Of a stretch of DNA of 38,571 nt, positions 20,603 to 29,076 are shown one piece after another. Numbering within the stretch: the first letter of the stretch is position 1; each line of letters starts with the position of its first letter. The DNA lies in the NCBI GenBank assembly GCA_028868335.1, contig JAGWUU010000003.1, positions 1 through 38,571 of the forward strand. The letters are read 5' to 3'. Below the pieces are notes generated by a model. It saw only the letters and a list, made by a program, of their open reading frames with translations, had not been told where the DNA came from and ran no database searches. The position numbers were made by a program, and so were the translations under genes. Source of the DNA: Sphingomonadales bacterium (GTDB lineage: Bacteria; Pseudomonadota; Alphaproteobacteria; Sphingomonadales; Sphingomonadaceae).

Positions 20603-21706
20603 ATGCGTGATCTCGCCCTTCGCCAGGAATTCGCCGATCGCGGCGTGTTCTTCCCGACCACTGCGGTTCTCGCCTACGACGGCGAGAGCGCATCTGCCGA
20701 GGACAAGGCGCGTGCCGCCGCGTTCAAGCGCGACTACAACCTCGCGCTGGATCACTTCTCGCATCTGCGCATCGCGCTGGACGCCCAGCCCGGCCTCGTC
20801 ACTTCGCCCAACGCCGGAACGCTGCTTGCCGCCGTCTCGGTGATCGACCCGGAAGTCGTGCGGGTGATCTTCACTCCAATGCGCGCCGCCGAGATTATGG
20901 GGGGTGAAGCGCAGAAGGGTTCGTGGATCGACCAGGTCGCATACTTCCCGATGGTCGAATCGACCGGGCAGGTCGCGACCTACGGCGACTACAGCGCCAA
21001 CGGCAACGTCGATGCCAACGACCAGTGGAACTTCCGCCAGCCCTACCACTGGCAGTCGTTCAAGCGCTACGGCGAGCAGCAGCTCGAGCGTTGGGGCGCG
21101 GCCGGGCTCAACTACAGCGCCGAACTCGACATGAGCCTCGCGCTGACCTTCAACAAGTTCTCGAACAAGACCTACTTCTACGGGGTCAATGGCCTCGTGA
21201 ACTACGGCCTGCTCAACGATCCCTCGCTGCCCGCGACGGTTTCGCCCGCGACCAAGGCCAACGTTACGGACGGCGTGCGCTGGACCTATGCGACCGCGCT
21301 TGAAATCTTCAACGACTTCAAGAAGCTCTACAAGCAGCTCGTCACCCAGATGGGCGGCAACGTCGAGATGGACGATGCCATGACGGCGGTTCTTTCGACC
21401 ACCATGCAGCCCGCACTGCTGACTACCAACGACTACGGCCTCAACGTCGAGGACATGCTCAAGAAGGCATTCCCGAACCTGACGATCAAGGCCGCGCCGG
21501 AGTATTCGACCGGTTCGGGCGAGCTGATGCAGCTCATCCTGAACAACGTTGACGGCAAGAAGGTGGCCTACCCCGCCTACACCGAGAAGCAGCGCGCCCA
21601 TGCGCTGGTGACCGAGGCCTCGGCCTGGTCGCAGAAGAACTCGGCCGGCAGCTGGGGCACCATCCTGCGCTACCCCATCGCCATCGCCGGAATGCTCGGC
21701 ATCTAG
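20603..21706 (+). CDS. Major capsid protein, DUF2184 type
   Basis: ATG 20603 follows GGGGTAACTGAAA; 367 aa. The DUF2184 pattern is clear: TSPNAGTLLAAVSVIDPEVV, FTPMRAAEIMGGEAQKGSWI, then ATYGDYSANGNVDANDQWNF with RQPYHWQSFKRYGEQQLERW, and the end ILRYPIAIAGMLGI. This is an HK97-fold capsid. It follows the cement protein in the usual order. No long N-terminal delta domain is visible, in keeping with the separate scaffold in the protease gene. Confidence 0.93.
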   Translation: MRDLALRQEFADRGVFFPTTAVLAYDGESASAEDKARAAAFKRDYNLALDHFSHLRIALDAQPGLVTSPNAGTLLAAVSVIDPEVVRVIFTPMRAAEIMGGEAQKGSWIDQVAYFPMVESTGQVATYGDYSANGNVDANDQWNFRQPYHWQSFKRYGEQQLERWGAAGLNYSAELDMSLALTFNKFSNKTYFYGVNGLVNYGLLNDPSLPATVSPATKANVTDGVRWTYATALEIFNDFKKLYKQLVTQMGGNVEMDDAMTAVLSTTMQPALLTTNDYGLNVEDMLKKAFPNLTIKAAPEYSTGSGELMQLILNNVDGKKVAYPAYTEKQRAHALVTEASAWSQKNSAGSWGTILRYPIAIAGMLGI

Positions 21707-21716
21707 GGAGTTTTCC

Positions 21717-22097
21717 ATGTTCGTAGGTTCCAGGCTGCCGCACGGGCTCGAGATCGAGCATGGCGGCGAAACGATCGTCCTCAACGGCGCCAACGTCGGC
21801 TATGACGGCAACAACCCGTGGCGCTCCGGCGCAGCGCCGGACAGCGTCGACCGCATCAGCGGCGCGGGCCTGACCCTACTCGAAGGCAAGCAGGCCGATG
21901 CCTTCATGGAATGGTTCGAACTTTCCGGCAAGGGTTTCGGCCCGGTGAAGAACGGTCAGATTTTCATCACCGACAAGAGGACCGATGCCGCCAAGGAGGC
22001 CCAGAACCTCGAAGGCGAAACCACCGGTGCCGACCCGGTCGATCCGTCGAAGGACCTTCCCAAGGGCGTCGAGACGGACACCGAAAAGAAGGGGTAA
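21717..22097 (+). CDS. Hypothetical head protein, 126 aa
   Basis: ATG 21717 follows AGGGAG by seven bases. The N-terminal part (MFVGSRLPHGLEIEHGGETI, VLNGANVGYDGNNPWRSGAA) is a small beta region found at this locus in related phages. Residues 52-85 are helical (FMEWFELSGKGFGPVKNGQI), and the tail is acidic and disordered (DAAKEAQNLEGETTGADPVD). It probably acts at the head vertex or as an accessory head protein. Function not known. Confidence 0.78.
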   Translation: MFVGSRLPHGLEIEHGGETIVLNGANVGYDGNNPWRSGAAPDSVDRISGAGLTLLEGKQADAFMEWFELSGKGFGPVKNGQIFITDKRTDAAKEAQNLEGETTGADPVDPSKDLPKGVETDTEKKG

Positions 22098-22103
22098 CCG
22101 GCG

Positions 22104-22535
22104 ATGGCCATCGCGGTGTTCGACTATGCCGCGTGGAGCAGCCGGTATCCGGAGTTTGCGGGCGGCGTCGATGCAAATCGGGCCGCCCTCTTCTTTGCCG
22201 AAGCCGGGCTCTACCTCGACAACACCGACGCCTCTCCGGTGAGCGATGTTGCCACGCGCCTGATGCTTCTCAATATGCTCGTCGCGCACATTGCCGTGCT
22301 CGCTGGGGGGCTGGAACCGGACGGCAAGCCGACTGGGGTTGTCGGTAGGGTGTCGGGCGCTAGCGAGGGCAGCGTCTCGCTGACGATCGAGACGGGCTTG
22401 CTGCCGGGCACCGCTGTCTGGTTCCAGCAAACCCCCTATGGCCTGTCGTTCTGGCAAGCGACGCTCAATCTGCGCCAGGCGCGCTACATCCCCGCCCCGG
22501 CCTATATCTCGCAGCGCCCGTCATGGCGTCAGTAA
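22104..22535 (+). CDS. Head-tail connector, DUF4054 type
   Basis: The 143-aa protein begins MAIAVFDYAAWSSRYPEFAG and shows the DUF4054 pattern (FAEAGLYLDNTDASPVSDVA, TRLMLLNMLVAHIAVL, then GRVSGASEGSVSLTIETG and QTPYGLSFWQATLNLRQARY IPAP). This family forms the adaptor ring under the portal. Position after the capsid gene fits. Confidence 0.87.
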   Translation: MAIAVFDYAAWSSRYPEFAGGVDANRAALFFAEAGLYLDNTDASPVSDVATRLMLLNMLVAHIAVLAGGLEPDGKPTGVVGRVSGASEGSVSLTIETGLLPGTAVWFQQTPYGLSFWQATLNLRQARYIPAPAYISQRPSWRQ

Positions 22536-22966
22536 GCGGCGGCCAGCGGCTCGAGGAAGCCCTGCGCGCGACCGGCGCGAAGATCGGCAAGGCACGCGAG
22601 GTCCGCGTCGGGTTCCTCGAAGGCGCGACCTATCCCGATGGCACCCCTGTCGCGATGGTCGCCGCGATCCAGAACTTCGGCGCGCCAGAGGCCGGGATAC
22701 CGCCGCGACCGTTCTTTTCGGACATGGTCGATGCAAAGTCACCCGGTTGGGGCGACCAGTTCGGCAAGGTGCTGAAAGCCGCGGAGAACGATAGCGCGCT
22801 GGCGCTCGAACGGATGGGCGAAGGCATCGCCGGGCAACTGCGCGAGGCCATAGTCGACACGAATTCTCCGCCACTCTCTCCAACGACGATCAAGCGCAAG
22901 GGCAGCGACAAGCCGTTGATCGATACGGGCCACATGCTGGCGAGCGTCGACAAGGAGGTCACATGA
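22523..22966 (+). CDS. Tail completion/neck protein (virion morphogenesis-like)
   Basis: ATG 22523 overlaps the previous gene by 13 bp; 147 aa. The sequence starts MASVSGGQRLEEALRATGAK. The signature VRVGFLEGATYPDGTPVAMV, AAIQNFGAPEAGIPPRPFFS, and the end LSPTTIKRKGSDKPLIDTGH MLASV are typical of phage neck proteins of the HK97 gp10 or Mu morphogenesis group. It joins the head to the tail tube. Confidence 0.85.
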   Translation: MASVSGGQRLEEALRATGAKIGKAREVRVGFLEGATYPDGTPVAMVAAIQNFGAPEAGIPPRPFFSDMVDAKSPGWGDQFGKVLKAAENDSALALERMGEGIAGQLREAIVDTNSPPLSPTTIKRKGSDKPLIDTGHMLASVDKEVT

Positions 22967-23160
22967 TCCGCTGGCTGAAATCGTTGTTCGCGTGGAAACT
23001 GGTCCGCGATCAAGGCGTGTGGCGCTATTACGAGAATGCCGTGACCGGTCAGCGAAAGGCTGAGCGCATCTCAAGTTGCTGGTCACCCTTGGACCGTGAT
23101 TGGCTCGATCGCACCACAAGGCAGAATAGTCTCGGGCCGCCGCCAAGGCCCTCGAAATGA
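22963..23160 (+). CDS. Small basic protein, 65 aa
   Basis: Start and stop overlap both neighbours (ATGA). The protein begins MIRWLKSLFAWKLVRDQGVW and continues RYYENAVTGQRKAERIS, with a Pro-rich end (LGPPPRPSK). Rich in Trp and Arg; no TM or catalytic motif. It seems inserted between two neck genes. Function unknown. Confidence 0.6.
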   Translation: MIRWLKSLFAWKLVRDQGVWRYYENAVTGQRKAERISSCWSPLDRDWLDRTTRQNSLGPPPRPSK

Positions 23161-23561
23161 GACTGCGCGCCTCCGCCAACCGGATGACCGCACGGGTCAA
23201 TCCGAACCTCGCCGCGACGCTGCTGGTCAGCCGGGGCTATACCACTTCACCCTCGGGCAAGCGCGAGCCGGTGTTCGACCCGCCGCTTCCCGTGTCGGTG
23301 CAGGTCCAGACCCTGACCCAGAGCGAGCTTGAACATCTCGACCGGCTCAATATCTCCAACGGACAAGCCTCGGTGTTCATCGATCGCCAGTTGAGCAGCG
23401 TCGATCGCGCGACCGGTTCGGGCGGCGACATGCTCACCTTCGGTAGCGATGTGCTTACCCCGCCGGAGATGCGCGGCACGACCTGGCTGGTTGTTGCCCT
23501 GCTCGAAGGCTGGCCCGGTTCCGGCTGGTGCAAGGCCGCGATCACGAGCCAGATGCCATGA
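23157..23561 (+). CDS. Head-closure/neck protein, 134 aa
   Basis: ATGA overlap at both ends. The protein begins MRLRASANRMTARVNPNLAA, has a beta-rich middle (PLPVSVQVQTLTQSELEHLD, RLNISNGQASVFIDRQLSSV), and ends GTTWLVVALLEGWPGSGWCK AAITSQMP. Proteins like this, between the gp10-like and LIC_12616-like genes, form the head stopper. Assignment is by position and general fold pattern. Confidence 0.72.
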   Translation: MRLRASANRMTARVNPNLAATLLVSRGYTTSPSGKREPVFDPPLPVSVQVQTLTQSELEHLDRLNISNGQASVFIDRQLSSVDRATGSGGDMLTFGSDVLTPPEMRGTTWLVVALLEGWPGSGWCKAAITSQMP

Positions 23562-24064
23562 TGCCGATCAGCCTCACCGATGAGCAAGCCTTCACCGCCC
23601 TGCGCGGCTTCCTGCTCGATGTGTTGCCTGATGGCGCCGAAGTCGTGCAAGGACAGGACAACCGTGTGCCGATGCCGACCGCACCGGTCTTCGTCGTGAT
23701 GACCGCGCTTACCCGGCAGCAGATGGCGCAAACCACGCACGATTATCGCCCTGCCGATAATCAGGAGGACGTTGCCCGCTCGACCGGACTGATGTTCCAG
23801 ATCGACGTCTATGGCGACGGCGCAGCGGACAACGCCCAGATCATCACGACTTTGCTGCGCGATGCCTGGGGGGGCGCGTTTCTCAAGCCTTCCGGGCTGG
23901 CCCCGCTCTACTGCGAGGATCCGACGCAGATGCCGCTCTTGACCGGCGAACAACAATATCTCGCGCGCTGGACGATCAAGTGCGCGCTCCATGCGAGCGT
24001 GGCCATTACAGTCCCGGCCCAGTTCGCTGATAGCCTCGTTACAACCTTGCAGGAGGTCAAATAG
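23558..24064 (+). CDS. Tail completion protein, LIC_12616-like
   Basis: ATG 23558 overlaps the previous stop; the next ATG 23561 is equally possible. About 168 aa. The pattern SLTDEQAFTALRGFLLDVLP, then VVQGQDNRVPMPTAPVFVVM and STGLMFQIDVYGDGAADNAQ matches the LIC_12616-type phage neck proteins found directly before DUF3383 sheaths. It caps the tail tube and lets it dock on the head. Confidence 0.85.
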   Translation: MMPISLTDEQAFTALRGFLLDVLPDGAEVVQGQDNRVPMPTAPVFVVMTALTRQQMAQTTHDYRPADNQEDVARSTGLMFQIDVYGDGAADNAQIITTLLRDAWGGAFLKPSGLAPLYCEDPTQMPLLTGEQQYLARWTIKCALHASVAITVPAQFADSLVTTLQEVK

Positions 24065-25555
24065 ATGACGAGCATTCCCGCCTCGGCGATCGTAAATGTG
24101 CTGCCGAACGTGATCACCGCTGGCGGATCGGGCCTCGACCTTGTCGGCCTGTTCTTGACCAACAATACGCAGGTTCCGACTGGCGCAGTTCTTTCGTTCG
24201 CCAACAAGACCGATGTAGCAACCTACTTCGGCGCCACCTCGACCGAAGCCGGGCTCGCAGCCACCTATTTTGCGGGCTATGACGGCTCGACGATCAAGCC
24301 TGCAAAGCTGCTGTTCTACCGCTATGCGACGGCGGCTGTTCCGGCGTGGCTGCGCGGCGGCAATGTCGGCGCAGGCACCCTCGCCGCGATCCAGGCGCTT
24401 TCGGGTACGCTGACGATCAGCGTCAACGGAACGAACAAGACCTCGGGCGCGATCGATCTTTCGACTGCAACCAGCTTCAGCAATGCCGCGACGATCATCC
24501 AGGCCGCGTTCACCGCGCCGGGCTTCACGGTAGCCTTCGATTCCGTCTCTGGCGGCTTCGTGTTCACCAACACCTCGACCGGCGTCACCTCGACCATCGC
24601 CTTCGCCGCGACCGGCGCGCTGGCGACCGGGCTCAAGCTGACCCAGGCCATCGGTGCCGTTGTCAGCCAGGGTTCGGATGCCATGACCCCGGCCGCAGCG
24701 ATGAACACCATCATCGGCTCGACGCAGGATTTCGTCAGTTTCGCCACGGTCTTTGCGCCCACCGATAGCGATAAGCTTGCCTTCGCAGCGTGGGTCAATG
24801 CTCAGCCCAACCGCTATCTCTATGTCTGCTGGGACGCCAACACGGCTGCGACCAATCCCGGCGATACCAGTTCGTTCGGCGCGCTGGTCAAGGCCGATGC
24901 CTATTCCGCGGTTGTCGCGATCTACGATCCGGCCAATGGGGTCAACGTGGCCGCCTTCCTGATGGGGGCCATCGCCTCGGTCAACTTCGGCGCGAAGAAC
25001 GGCCGCGCGACCATGGCGTTCCGCACCGGGGCCGTGATCCCCGGCGTCACCAACCAGTCGACCGCCGACAACCTCAAGGCCAACGGCTACAACTTCATCG
25101 GCGCCTACGCGACCGCCAACGACGGGTTCGTGTTCTTCTATCCCGGTCAGGTCAGCGGTCCCTTCGAATGGATCGATAGCTGGATCGGCCAGGTGTGGAT
25201 GAACAACGCCTTCCAGCTCTCGCTAATGAGCCTGCTGACCAGCATCGGTTCAATACCCTACAATGACGACGGCAAAGCGCTGATCGCCTCGGCCTTGCGC
25301 GACCAGATCGACGCCGCCCTCAACTTCGGCGCGATCCGCGAAGGCGTGCCGCTTAGCGCGGAGCAGAAGGCCAAGATCAACTATGCCGCAGGCGGCAACA
25401 TTGCCGATACGGTCGAGCAGCGCGGTTGGTACGTGCTGGTCGGCGATGCCAGTGCGCAGGTTCGCTCCGCGCGCGGCTCACCGCCGATCAACGTCTGGTA
25501 CACCGATGGCCAGAGCGTCCAGCAGATCAACCTCGCCAGCGTCCTCGTGCAGTAA
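24065..25555 (+). CDS. Contractile tail sheath, DUF3383 type
   Basis: ATG 24065 directly follows the preceding TAG; AGGAGG lies just upstream. The 496-aa protein has the DUF3383 features: NVLPNVITAGGSGLDLVGLF, FYRYATAAVPAWLRGG, SFATVFAPTDSDKLAFAAWV, then KNGRATMAFRTGAVIPGVTN and IGAYATANDGFVFFYPGQVS. The end is NVWYTDGQSVQQINLASVLV. It proves a contractile (myovirus-type) tail. The sheath contracts to drive the tube through the cell wall. Confidence 0.93.
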   Translation: MTSIPASAIVNVLPNVITAGGSGLDLVGLFLTNNTQVPTGAVLSFANKTDVATYFGATSTEAGLAATYFAGYDGSTIKPAKLLFYRYATAAVPAWLRGGNVGAGTLAAIQALSGTLTISVNGTNKTSGAIDLSTATSFSNAATIIQAAFTAPGFTVAFDSVSGGFVFTNTSTGVTSTIAFAATGALATGLKLTQAIGAVVSQGSDAMTPAAAMNTIIGSTQDFVSFATVFAPTDSDKLAFAAWVNAQPNRYLYVCWDANTAATNPGDTSSFGALVKADAYSAVVAIYDPANGVNVAAFLMGAIASVNFGAKNGRATMAFRTGAVIPGVTNQSTADNLKANGYNFIGAYATANDGFVFFYPGQVSGPFEWIDSWIGQVWMNNAFQLSLMSLLTSIGSIPYNDDGKALIASALRDQIDAALNFGAIREGVPLSAEQKAKINYAAGGNIADTVEQRGWYVLVGDASAQVRSARGSPPINVWYTDGQSVQQINLASVLVQ

Positions 25556-25567
25556 GGGGCCAAGCAC

Positions 25568-26008
25568 ATGAACAACCGCACCCTCACTTCGGCCGACTGC
25601 ATCCTCCTGCTCGCGGTCAATCCGATCTTCCCGGTGGCGCAGCGCATTCAGGGTTTCTCGGCCGATGACGTGTTCGATACCGAGCCAGTGCAGACCGGCG
25701 AAACCTCCATGGGCGTCGATGGTCGGCTGTCGGCGGGTTATACCCCGGTCCCGGTGCCGATGAACATCTCGCTCCAGGCAGATTCGCTCTCGAACGACTT
25801 CTTCGAGTTCTGGGCCGACTACGAGCGCGGCACGGGCCAGAAGCTGGTCGCGACCGGGACCGTGCTGCTGCCCGCGACCAAGCGGCAGTACGCGATGACG
25901 CGCGGCTTCCTGCGCATGGTCCCCCTGACTCCCTCGGCCAAGAAGATACTCCAACCCCGGCGCTACACGGTCGAATGGGAGCGCGTCAGCCCGGCCCCCC
26001 AGTTCTGA
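25568..26008 (+). CDS. Tail tube protein
   Basis: ATG 25568, twelve bases after the sheath stop; 146 aa. It begins MNNRTLTSADCILLLAVNPI and has VAQRIQGFSADDVFDTEPVQ, then MGVDGRLSAGYTPVPVPMNI, the tube pattern in DUF3383-type phages. A charged end follows (RRYTVEWERVSPAPQF). Size and position after the sheath support the call. Confidence 0.88.
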   Translation: MNNRTLTSADCILLLAVNPIFPVAQRIQGFSADDVFDTEPVQTGETSMGVDGRLSAGYTPVPVPMNISLQADSLSNDFFEFWADYERGTGQKLVATGTVLLPATKRQYAMTRGFLRMVPLTPSAKKILQPRRYTVEWERVSPAPQF

Positions 26009-26019
26009 TCGGATGATCC

Positions 26020-26559
26020 ATGCGCAAGCACAAGGTAGTGACCATCACGGCCCCCGGGCGTGATTACGGCAAGGCGTTCCTGATCCTCGAAAAGTCGGCT
26101 TTCGAAACCGAGCGCTGGGCAACCCGCGCGCTGCTCGCGCTTAGCCGGGCCGGTGCCGATGTTCCCGACGATGCGCTTCACGCCGGCGCGCTGGGCGTGC
26201 TGATCGCCGGGCTGGGCGGCCTGCGCAAACTGCCCTTCGAAGATGCCGAAGTGCTGCTTGCCGACATGATGCCCTGTGTCAGTTTCGTGCCCGATGCGAA
26301 CGTCAAGGACCCGGCCAACCCCGATCGTCCGATGACCCGCCCGCTGCTGCTCCCCGATGAGCGCGGCGACGGCGACATCGAGGAACTCGGGACGTTGCTC
26401 AAGGTGCGCGAGGAGGTGCTCGAACTGCACCTGGGTTTTTCTCCGGCCGCCGTTCTCTCGAGCTTGGTAGCGGCGGCGGACCCGATTTCGAGCCAGTCCG
26501 GTTCGCCAACGTCCCCCAGACCTGCGCGCAAGTCGTCGCGGCGGAAGGAGCCAGCCTGA
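26020..26559 (+). CDS. Tail assembly chaperone, short form
   Basis: ATG 26020, 179 aa. The N-terminal part (MRKHKVVTITAPGRDYGKAF, LILEKSAFETERWATRALLA) and the middle (GVLIAGLGGLRKLPFEDAEV) match tail assembly chaperones at the tube/tape-measure junction. The last 39 residues after position 140 (Ser/Pro/Arg-rich, ending RKSSRRKEPA) lie past the slippery site and look less conserved than the -1 frame, as expected for the unshifted product. It would hold the tape measure before tube polymerisation. Confidence 0.85.
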   Translation: MRKHKVVTITAPGRDYGKAFLILEKSAFETERWATRALLALSRAGADVPDDALHAGALGVLIAGLGGLRKLPFEDAEVLLADMMPCVSFVPDANVKDPANPDRPMTRPLLLPDERGDGDIEELGTLLKVREEVLELHLGFSPAAVLSSLVAAADPISSQSGSPTSPRPARKSSRRKEPA

Positions 26560-26672
26560 TCGAATTGCAGACCGTCTACAGTCTCGAGGACGTCTACGAC
26601 CTGCTCGAGATTGCGATGGTCCACTCCGAGAACGAGCGGCGGATGATGCAGGCCGCCGACAATGGCGGTTAG
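26020..26672 (+). CDS. Tail assembly chaperone, -1 frameshift form (G-GT like)
   Basis: After 140 codons (TTT at 26437-26439) a -1 slip at G GGT TTT leads into a frame open to TAG 26670-26672, giving 217 aa in all. The shifted tail continues FSGRRSLELGSGGGPDFEPV, RFANVPQTCAQVVAAEGASL and IELQTVYSLEDVYDLLEIAM, then HSENERRMMQAADNGG. It reads like a real protein, with a DUF6889-like acidic end (YDLLEIAM). That downstream frame has no good start of its own. This is the known gpG/gpGT arrangement of long-tailed phages. Confidence 0.82.
26433..26477 (+). promoter_or_regulatory. Programmed -1 frameshift signal
   Basis: The heptamer G GGT TTT at 26433-26439 is in the right phase with the chaperone frame (codons GGT, TTT). 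Six bases later a 7-bp stem starts: GCCGCCG (26446-26452) pairs with CGGCGGC (26471-26477) across an 18-nt loop, placed as a stimulatory structure. The -1 frame is open through the site to 26670. Confidence 0.8.
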
Positions 26673-26694
26673 CCTGTCCTTACAGGATCGAAAG
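26673..26694. repeat. Intergenic hairpin element C
   Basis: CCTGT (26673-26677) and ACAGG (26682-26686) form a stem with loop CCTT, right after the frameshift-product stop. CCTTACAGGATCGAAAG (26678-26694) matches the element at 15773-15789 in 15 of 17 bases. It lies before the tape measure start. Confidence 0.5.
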
Positions 26695-26705
26695 CCGCCC
26701 AGCCC

Positions 26706-28172
26706 ATGAACATCGTCGACGCCTTCGTTGTGACCTTCGGCCTCGATTCCTCCGGGTTCAAGAAGGGCGAAAAGGACGTTTCCGAGGCCACCCGCAAGAT
26801 GCGCGAGGCCAACAAGCGCGCCTTCGACGAAATGGAGCAGCGCGGCAAGAAGGCCGCCGAAGCGTTCCGCTCGGTGCGCAACGAAACGGTCGGCATGTTC
26901 CTCGCCTTCATGGGCGCCAGCTCGCTCACCGGCATGATCGGCGGGATGTTCAAGGCATCGGTATCCGCCGACAGGCTCGGGCAGTCGATGGGGGTCTCGG
27001 CCGCGCGGGTTCGGGCATGGCGCCAGGCGATGAAGGAGGTGGGCAGCGATCCCTCGCAAGGCGATGCCGCGCTGCAGAAGATCGCGCAGGACCAGCAGGA
27101 TTGGCGGCTCACCGGGCAGACCGCGTCCGATGCACAATACCGCCGGTTCGGGATCACTCCATCCGACCTGATCAACAAGGACGCGTCCGACATCCTGCTC
27201 AAGATTTCGAAGGCCGGCGAAGGGATGAAGAAACCGGAGTTCGCGCGGCGGCTGCAGATGATGGGTTTGTCGCAGGACGTGGTGAACCTCCTGATGCAGG
27301 GCCATGATGCCGTGTCCCGGGCCATCTCGACCGGCGAGAAGAACGCCGCCCTCCTGAAGGATCAGGAGAAAAACATGCAGGATCTGCAAAAGACGATGGC
27401 CGACCTGCAGAACACCATCGTCAACAAACTAGTCCCGCCGCTTGCCGACATTGCCGGTGTGCTCAATCGTTGGCTGGGCGGTAAGGACAGCTCCGCTCCG
27501 ACCAAGGGTGGAGACGAACACGTTTGGGGTATTCCCGGCATCTTCGAATTCAAGCATCCGGGCAACAAAGCACCCCGTTCCGCTCCCTCGTCCGGATCGA
27601 CTAGCGGTGCGCACCCGGGCGGCGATCACCCCAGTTCAGCTAATGAAGGCACGATCCATCATTTCCTGACCGGCAAGGGTGCGGCGGCGGGAACCGCATC
27701 CGGCATCCTCGCCGGGATCGTTGCAGAAGGCGGAACGCTCGGCATGGCCGCCAATGGTGCGTTCGGCATCGGGCAGTGGCGCGGCGAGCGGGCCAAGCGA
27801 CTGTTCTCGCGCTTCGGGCGCAATCCCGGTCTGATGCAGCAACTCGAGTTTCTGTGGTGGGAACTGACCGGCGGCGATCGCGGCGGCAGGAGCGTCCTTT
27901 CGCAGAAAAGCGCTTCCTCGGCCCTGATGGCCTATATCACCAATTTCATGCGCCCACAGGGGCAACGGTGGGAGCACAGGTCTGATTGGGCCGCTGATAT
28001 CCAGCGCGGACAACGCTTCCTGCGCACTCATGGCGGCGGTACCACGGTCCATATCAGCCAGGTCACGATCCACACCAAGGCCACCGATGGCAAGGCTGTC
28101 GCCCGCGACTTCCGCGCCGAACTTGGCCGGCGCACGATGGTCAATCAGGCCAATTCCGGGTTGATGGCGTAA
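26706..28172 (+). CDS. Tail tape measure protein with tail lysozyme domain
   Basis: The 488-aa protein begins MNIVDAFVVTFGLDSSGFKK. A helical, charged N-terminal half follows (VSEATRKMREANKRAFDEME), with a hydrophobic segment (TVGMFLAFMGASSLTGMIGG) and a coiled coil near 235-255 (LLKDQEKNMQDLQKTMADLQ). Residues about 330-450 match the phage tail lysozyme domain (ASGILAGIVAEGGTLGMAAN, GAFGIGQWRGERAKRLFSRF, MQQLEFLWWEL). A disordered Ser/Gly/Pro linker joins the two. It is short for a tape measure, so the tail should be short. It sets tail length and digests peptidoglycan during injection. Confidence 0.88.
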   Translation: MNIVDAFVVTFGLDSSGFKKGEKDVSEATRKMREANKRAFDEMEQRGKKAAEAFRSVRNETVGMFLAFMGASSLTGMIGGMFKASVSADRLGQSMGVSAARVRAWRQAMKEVGSDPSQGDAALQKIAQDQQDWRLTGQTASDAQYRRFGITPSDLINKDASDILLKISKAGEGMKKPEFARRLQMMGLSQDVVNLLMQGHDAVSRAISTGEKNAALLKDQEKNMQDLQKTMADLQNTIVNKLVPPLADIAGVLNRWLGGKDSSAPTKGGDEHVWGIPGIFEFKHPGNKAPRSAPSSGSTSGAHPGGDHPSSANEGTIHHFLTGKGAAAGTASGILAGIVAEGGTLGMAANGAFGIGQWRGERAKRLFSRFGRNPGLMQQLEFLWWELTGGDRGGRSVLSQKSASSALMAYITNFMRPQGQRWEHRSDWAADIQRGQRFLRTHGGGTTVHISQVTIHTKATDGKAVARDFRAELGRRTMVNQANSGLMA

Positions 28173-28786
28173 TGGCCGGGCCGATCTATCCCGATGTCCC
28201 GGCATCCGAGGGCGTTCCTCCAGTCAAGCGCGGCACCGACAGCCTCGGCGGCGGCACGACCGATGCGATCAGCTCCGACAGCATCACGGTCACCGCCAAC
28301 CGCGGCAACAAGTGGGGCATCTATACCGCAGGCGGCAAACTGGCGCTTGAGGCCGACACGATCGTCGCGGTCGGCTTCGACGGCGAATACCGCATCGCCG
28401 ATTTCCCGATCGAGGAAGGCGGGTTCGAAAGCTACGACAAGGTCGCGCTGCCCTTCGAAACCCGCGTGGTGATGACCAAGGGCGGAGACCGCGCCGCGCG
28501 CCAGGAATTCCTGACCGCGCTCGATGATCTGCGCAGCGACCTCAAGCTCTACAATGTCGTCACCCCGGAGCGGACCTATCTCAACGTCAATGTCGCCCGC
28601 GTCAGCCTCGACCGCACCCGCGAGCAGGGTGCCGGGCTGGTCACCATCGAAGTACGGCTGCGCGAAATCAGGCAGAACGCCACAGCATCGTTCTCGAAGA
28701 CCAAGGAGCCTGCCAGCGCCGACACGGTGAATAATGGTGCCGCGCAGGCCACGCCCTCTGCGACCGGAACGGACGGCGTCAAATGA
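28172..28786 (+). CDS. Dit-like baseplate protein
   Basis: Start overlaps the tape measure stop; 204 aa. The core (KWGIYTAGGKLALEADTIVA, VGFDGEYRIADFPIEEGGFE, SYDKVALPFETRVVMTKGGD, LYNVVTPERTYLNVNVARVS) matches the Dit-like tail protein domain in which a central strand reads yPvE-G-F-sYnKV. It ends in a disordered tail. It probably forms the ring between the tube and the hub. Confidence 0.85.
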   Translation: MAGPIYPDVPASEGVPPVKRGTDSLGGGTTDAISSDSITVTANRGNKWGIYTAGGKLALEADTIVAVGFDGEYRIADFPIEEGGFESYDKVALPFETRVVMTKGGDRAARQEFLTALDDLRSDLKLYNVVTPERTYLNVNVARVSLDRTREQGAGLVTIEVRLREIRQNATASFSKTKEPASADTVNNGAAQATPSATGTDGVK

Positions 28787-29076
28787 GCGCGTTCCAGATC
28801 CCGCTGATCGCGCGCCCGTCGCAGACCGTCACCGTGCAGCTCGGCACGCTCAACAGCCGGATCAAGGTCTACCAGAAGCGCACCGGGCTCTATCTCGACC
28901 TGCACGTCAACAACCGCGCCGTAGTGCTTGGCGTGCTGTGCCGCGACCGCGTGTACCTTCTGCGCGGGATCGATCCGACCTTCCAAGGCGATCTCTGCTT
29001 CGTCGATACCCAAGGGCTCGACGATCCGGTCTACAGCGGCCTTGCCGACCGGTTCCAGTTGCTCTGGAACCTGTGA
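28783..29076 (+). CDS. Baseplate plug-like protein, 97 aa
   Basis: ATGA overlap at the start. The sequence (FQIPLIARPSQTVTVQLGTL, NSRIKVYQKRTGLYLDLHVN, LLRGIDPTFQGDLCFVDTQG) matches the small baseplate plug proteins (DUF6983-type) found between Dit-like and hub genes. It ends at LLWNL and shares a base with the hub start. Confidence 0.82.
   Translation: MSAFQIPLIARPSQTVTVQLGTLNSRIKVYQKRTGLYLDLHVNNRAVVLGVLCRDRVYLLRGIDPTFQGDLCFVDTQGLDDPVYSGLADRFQLLWNL

Noticed and set aside
20294..21793. Minus-strand ORF of 499 codons over the capsid gene
   Set aside because: It lies opposite two well-supported virion genes, has no family pattern, and its codons mirror the plus-strand bias.
26178..27389. Minus-strand ORF of 403 codons over chaperone and tape measure
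   Set aside because: Antisense shadow of conserved tail genes, His/Leu/Gly-rich without domain pattern.
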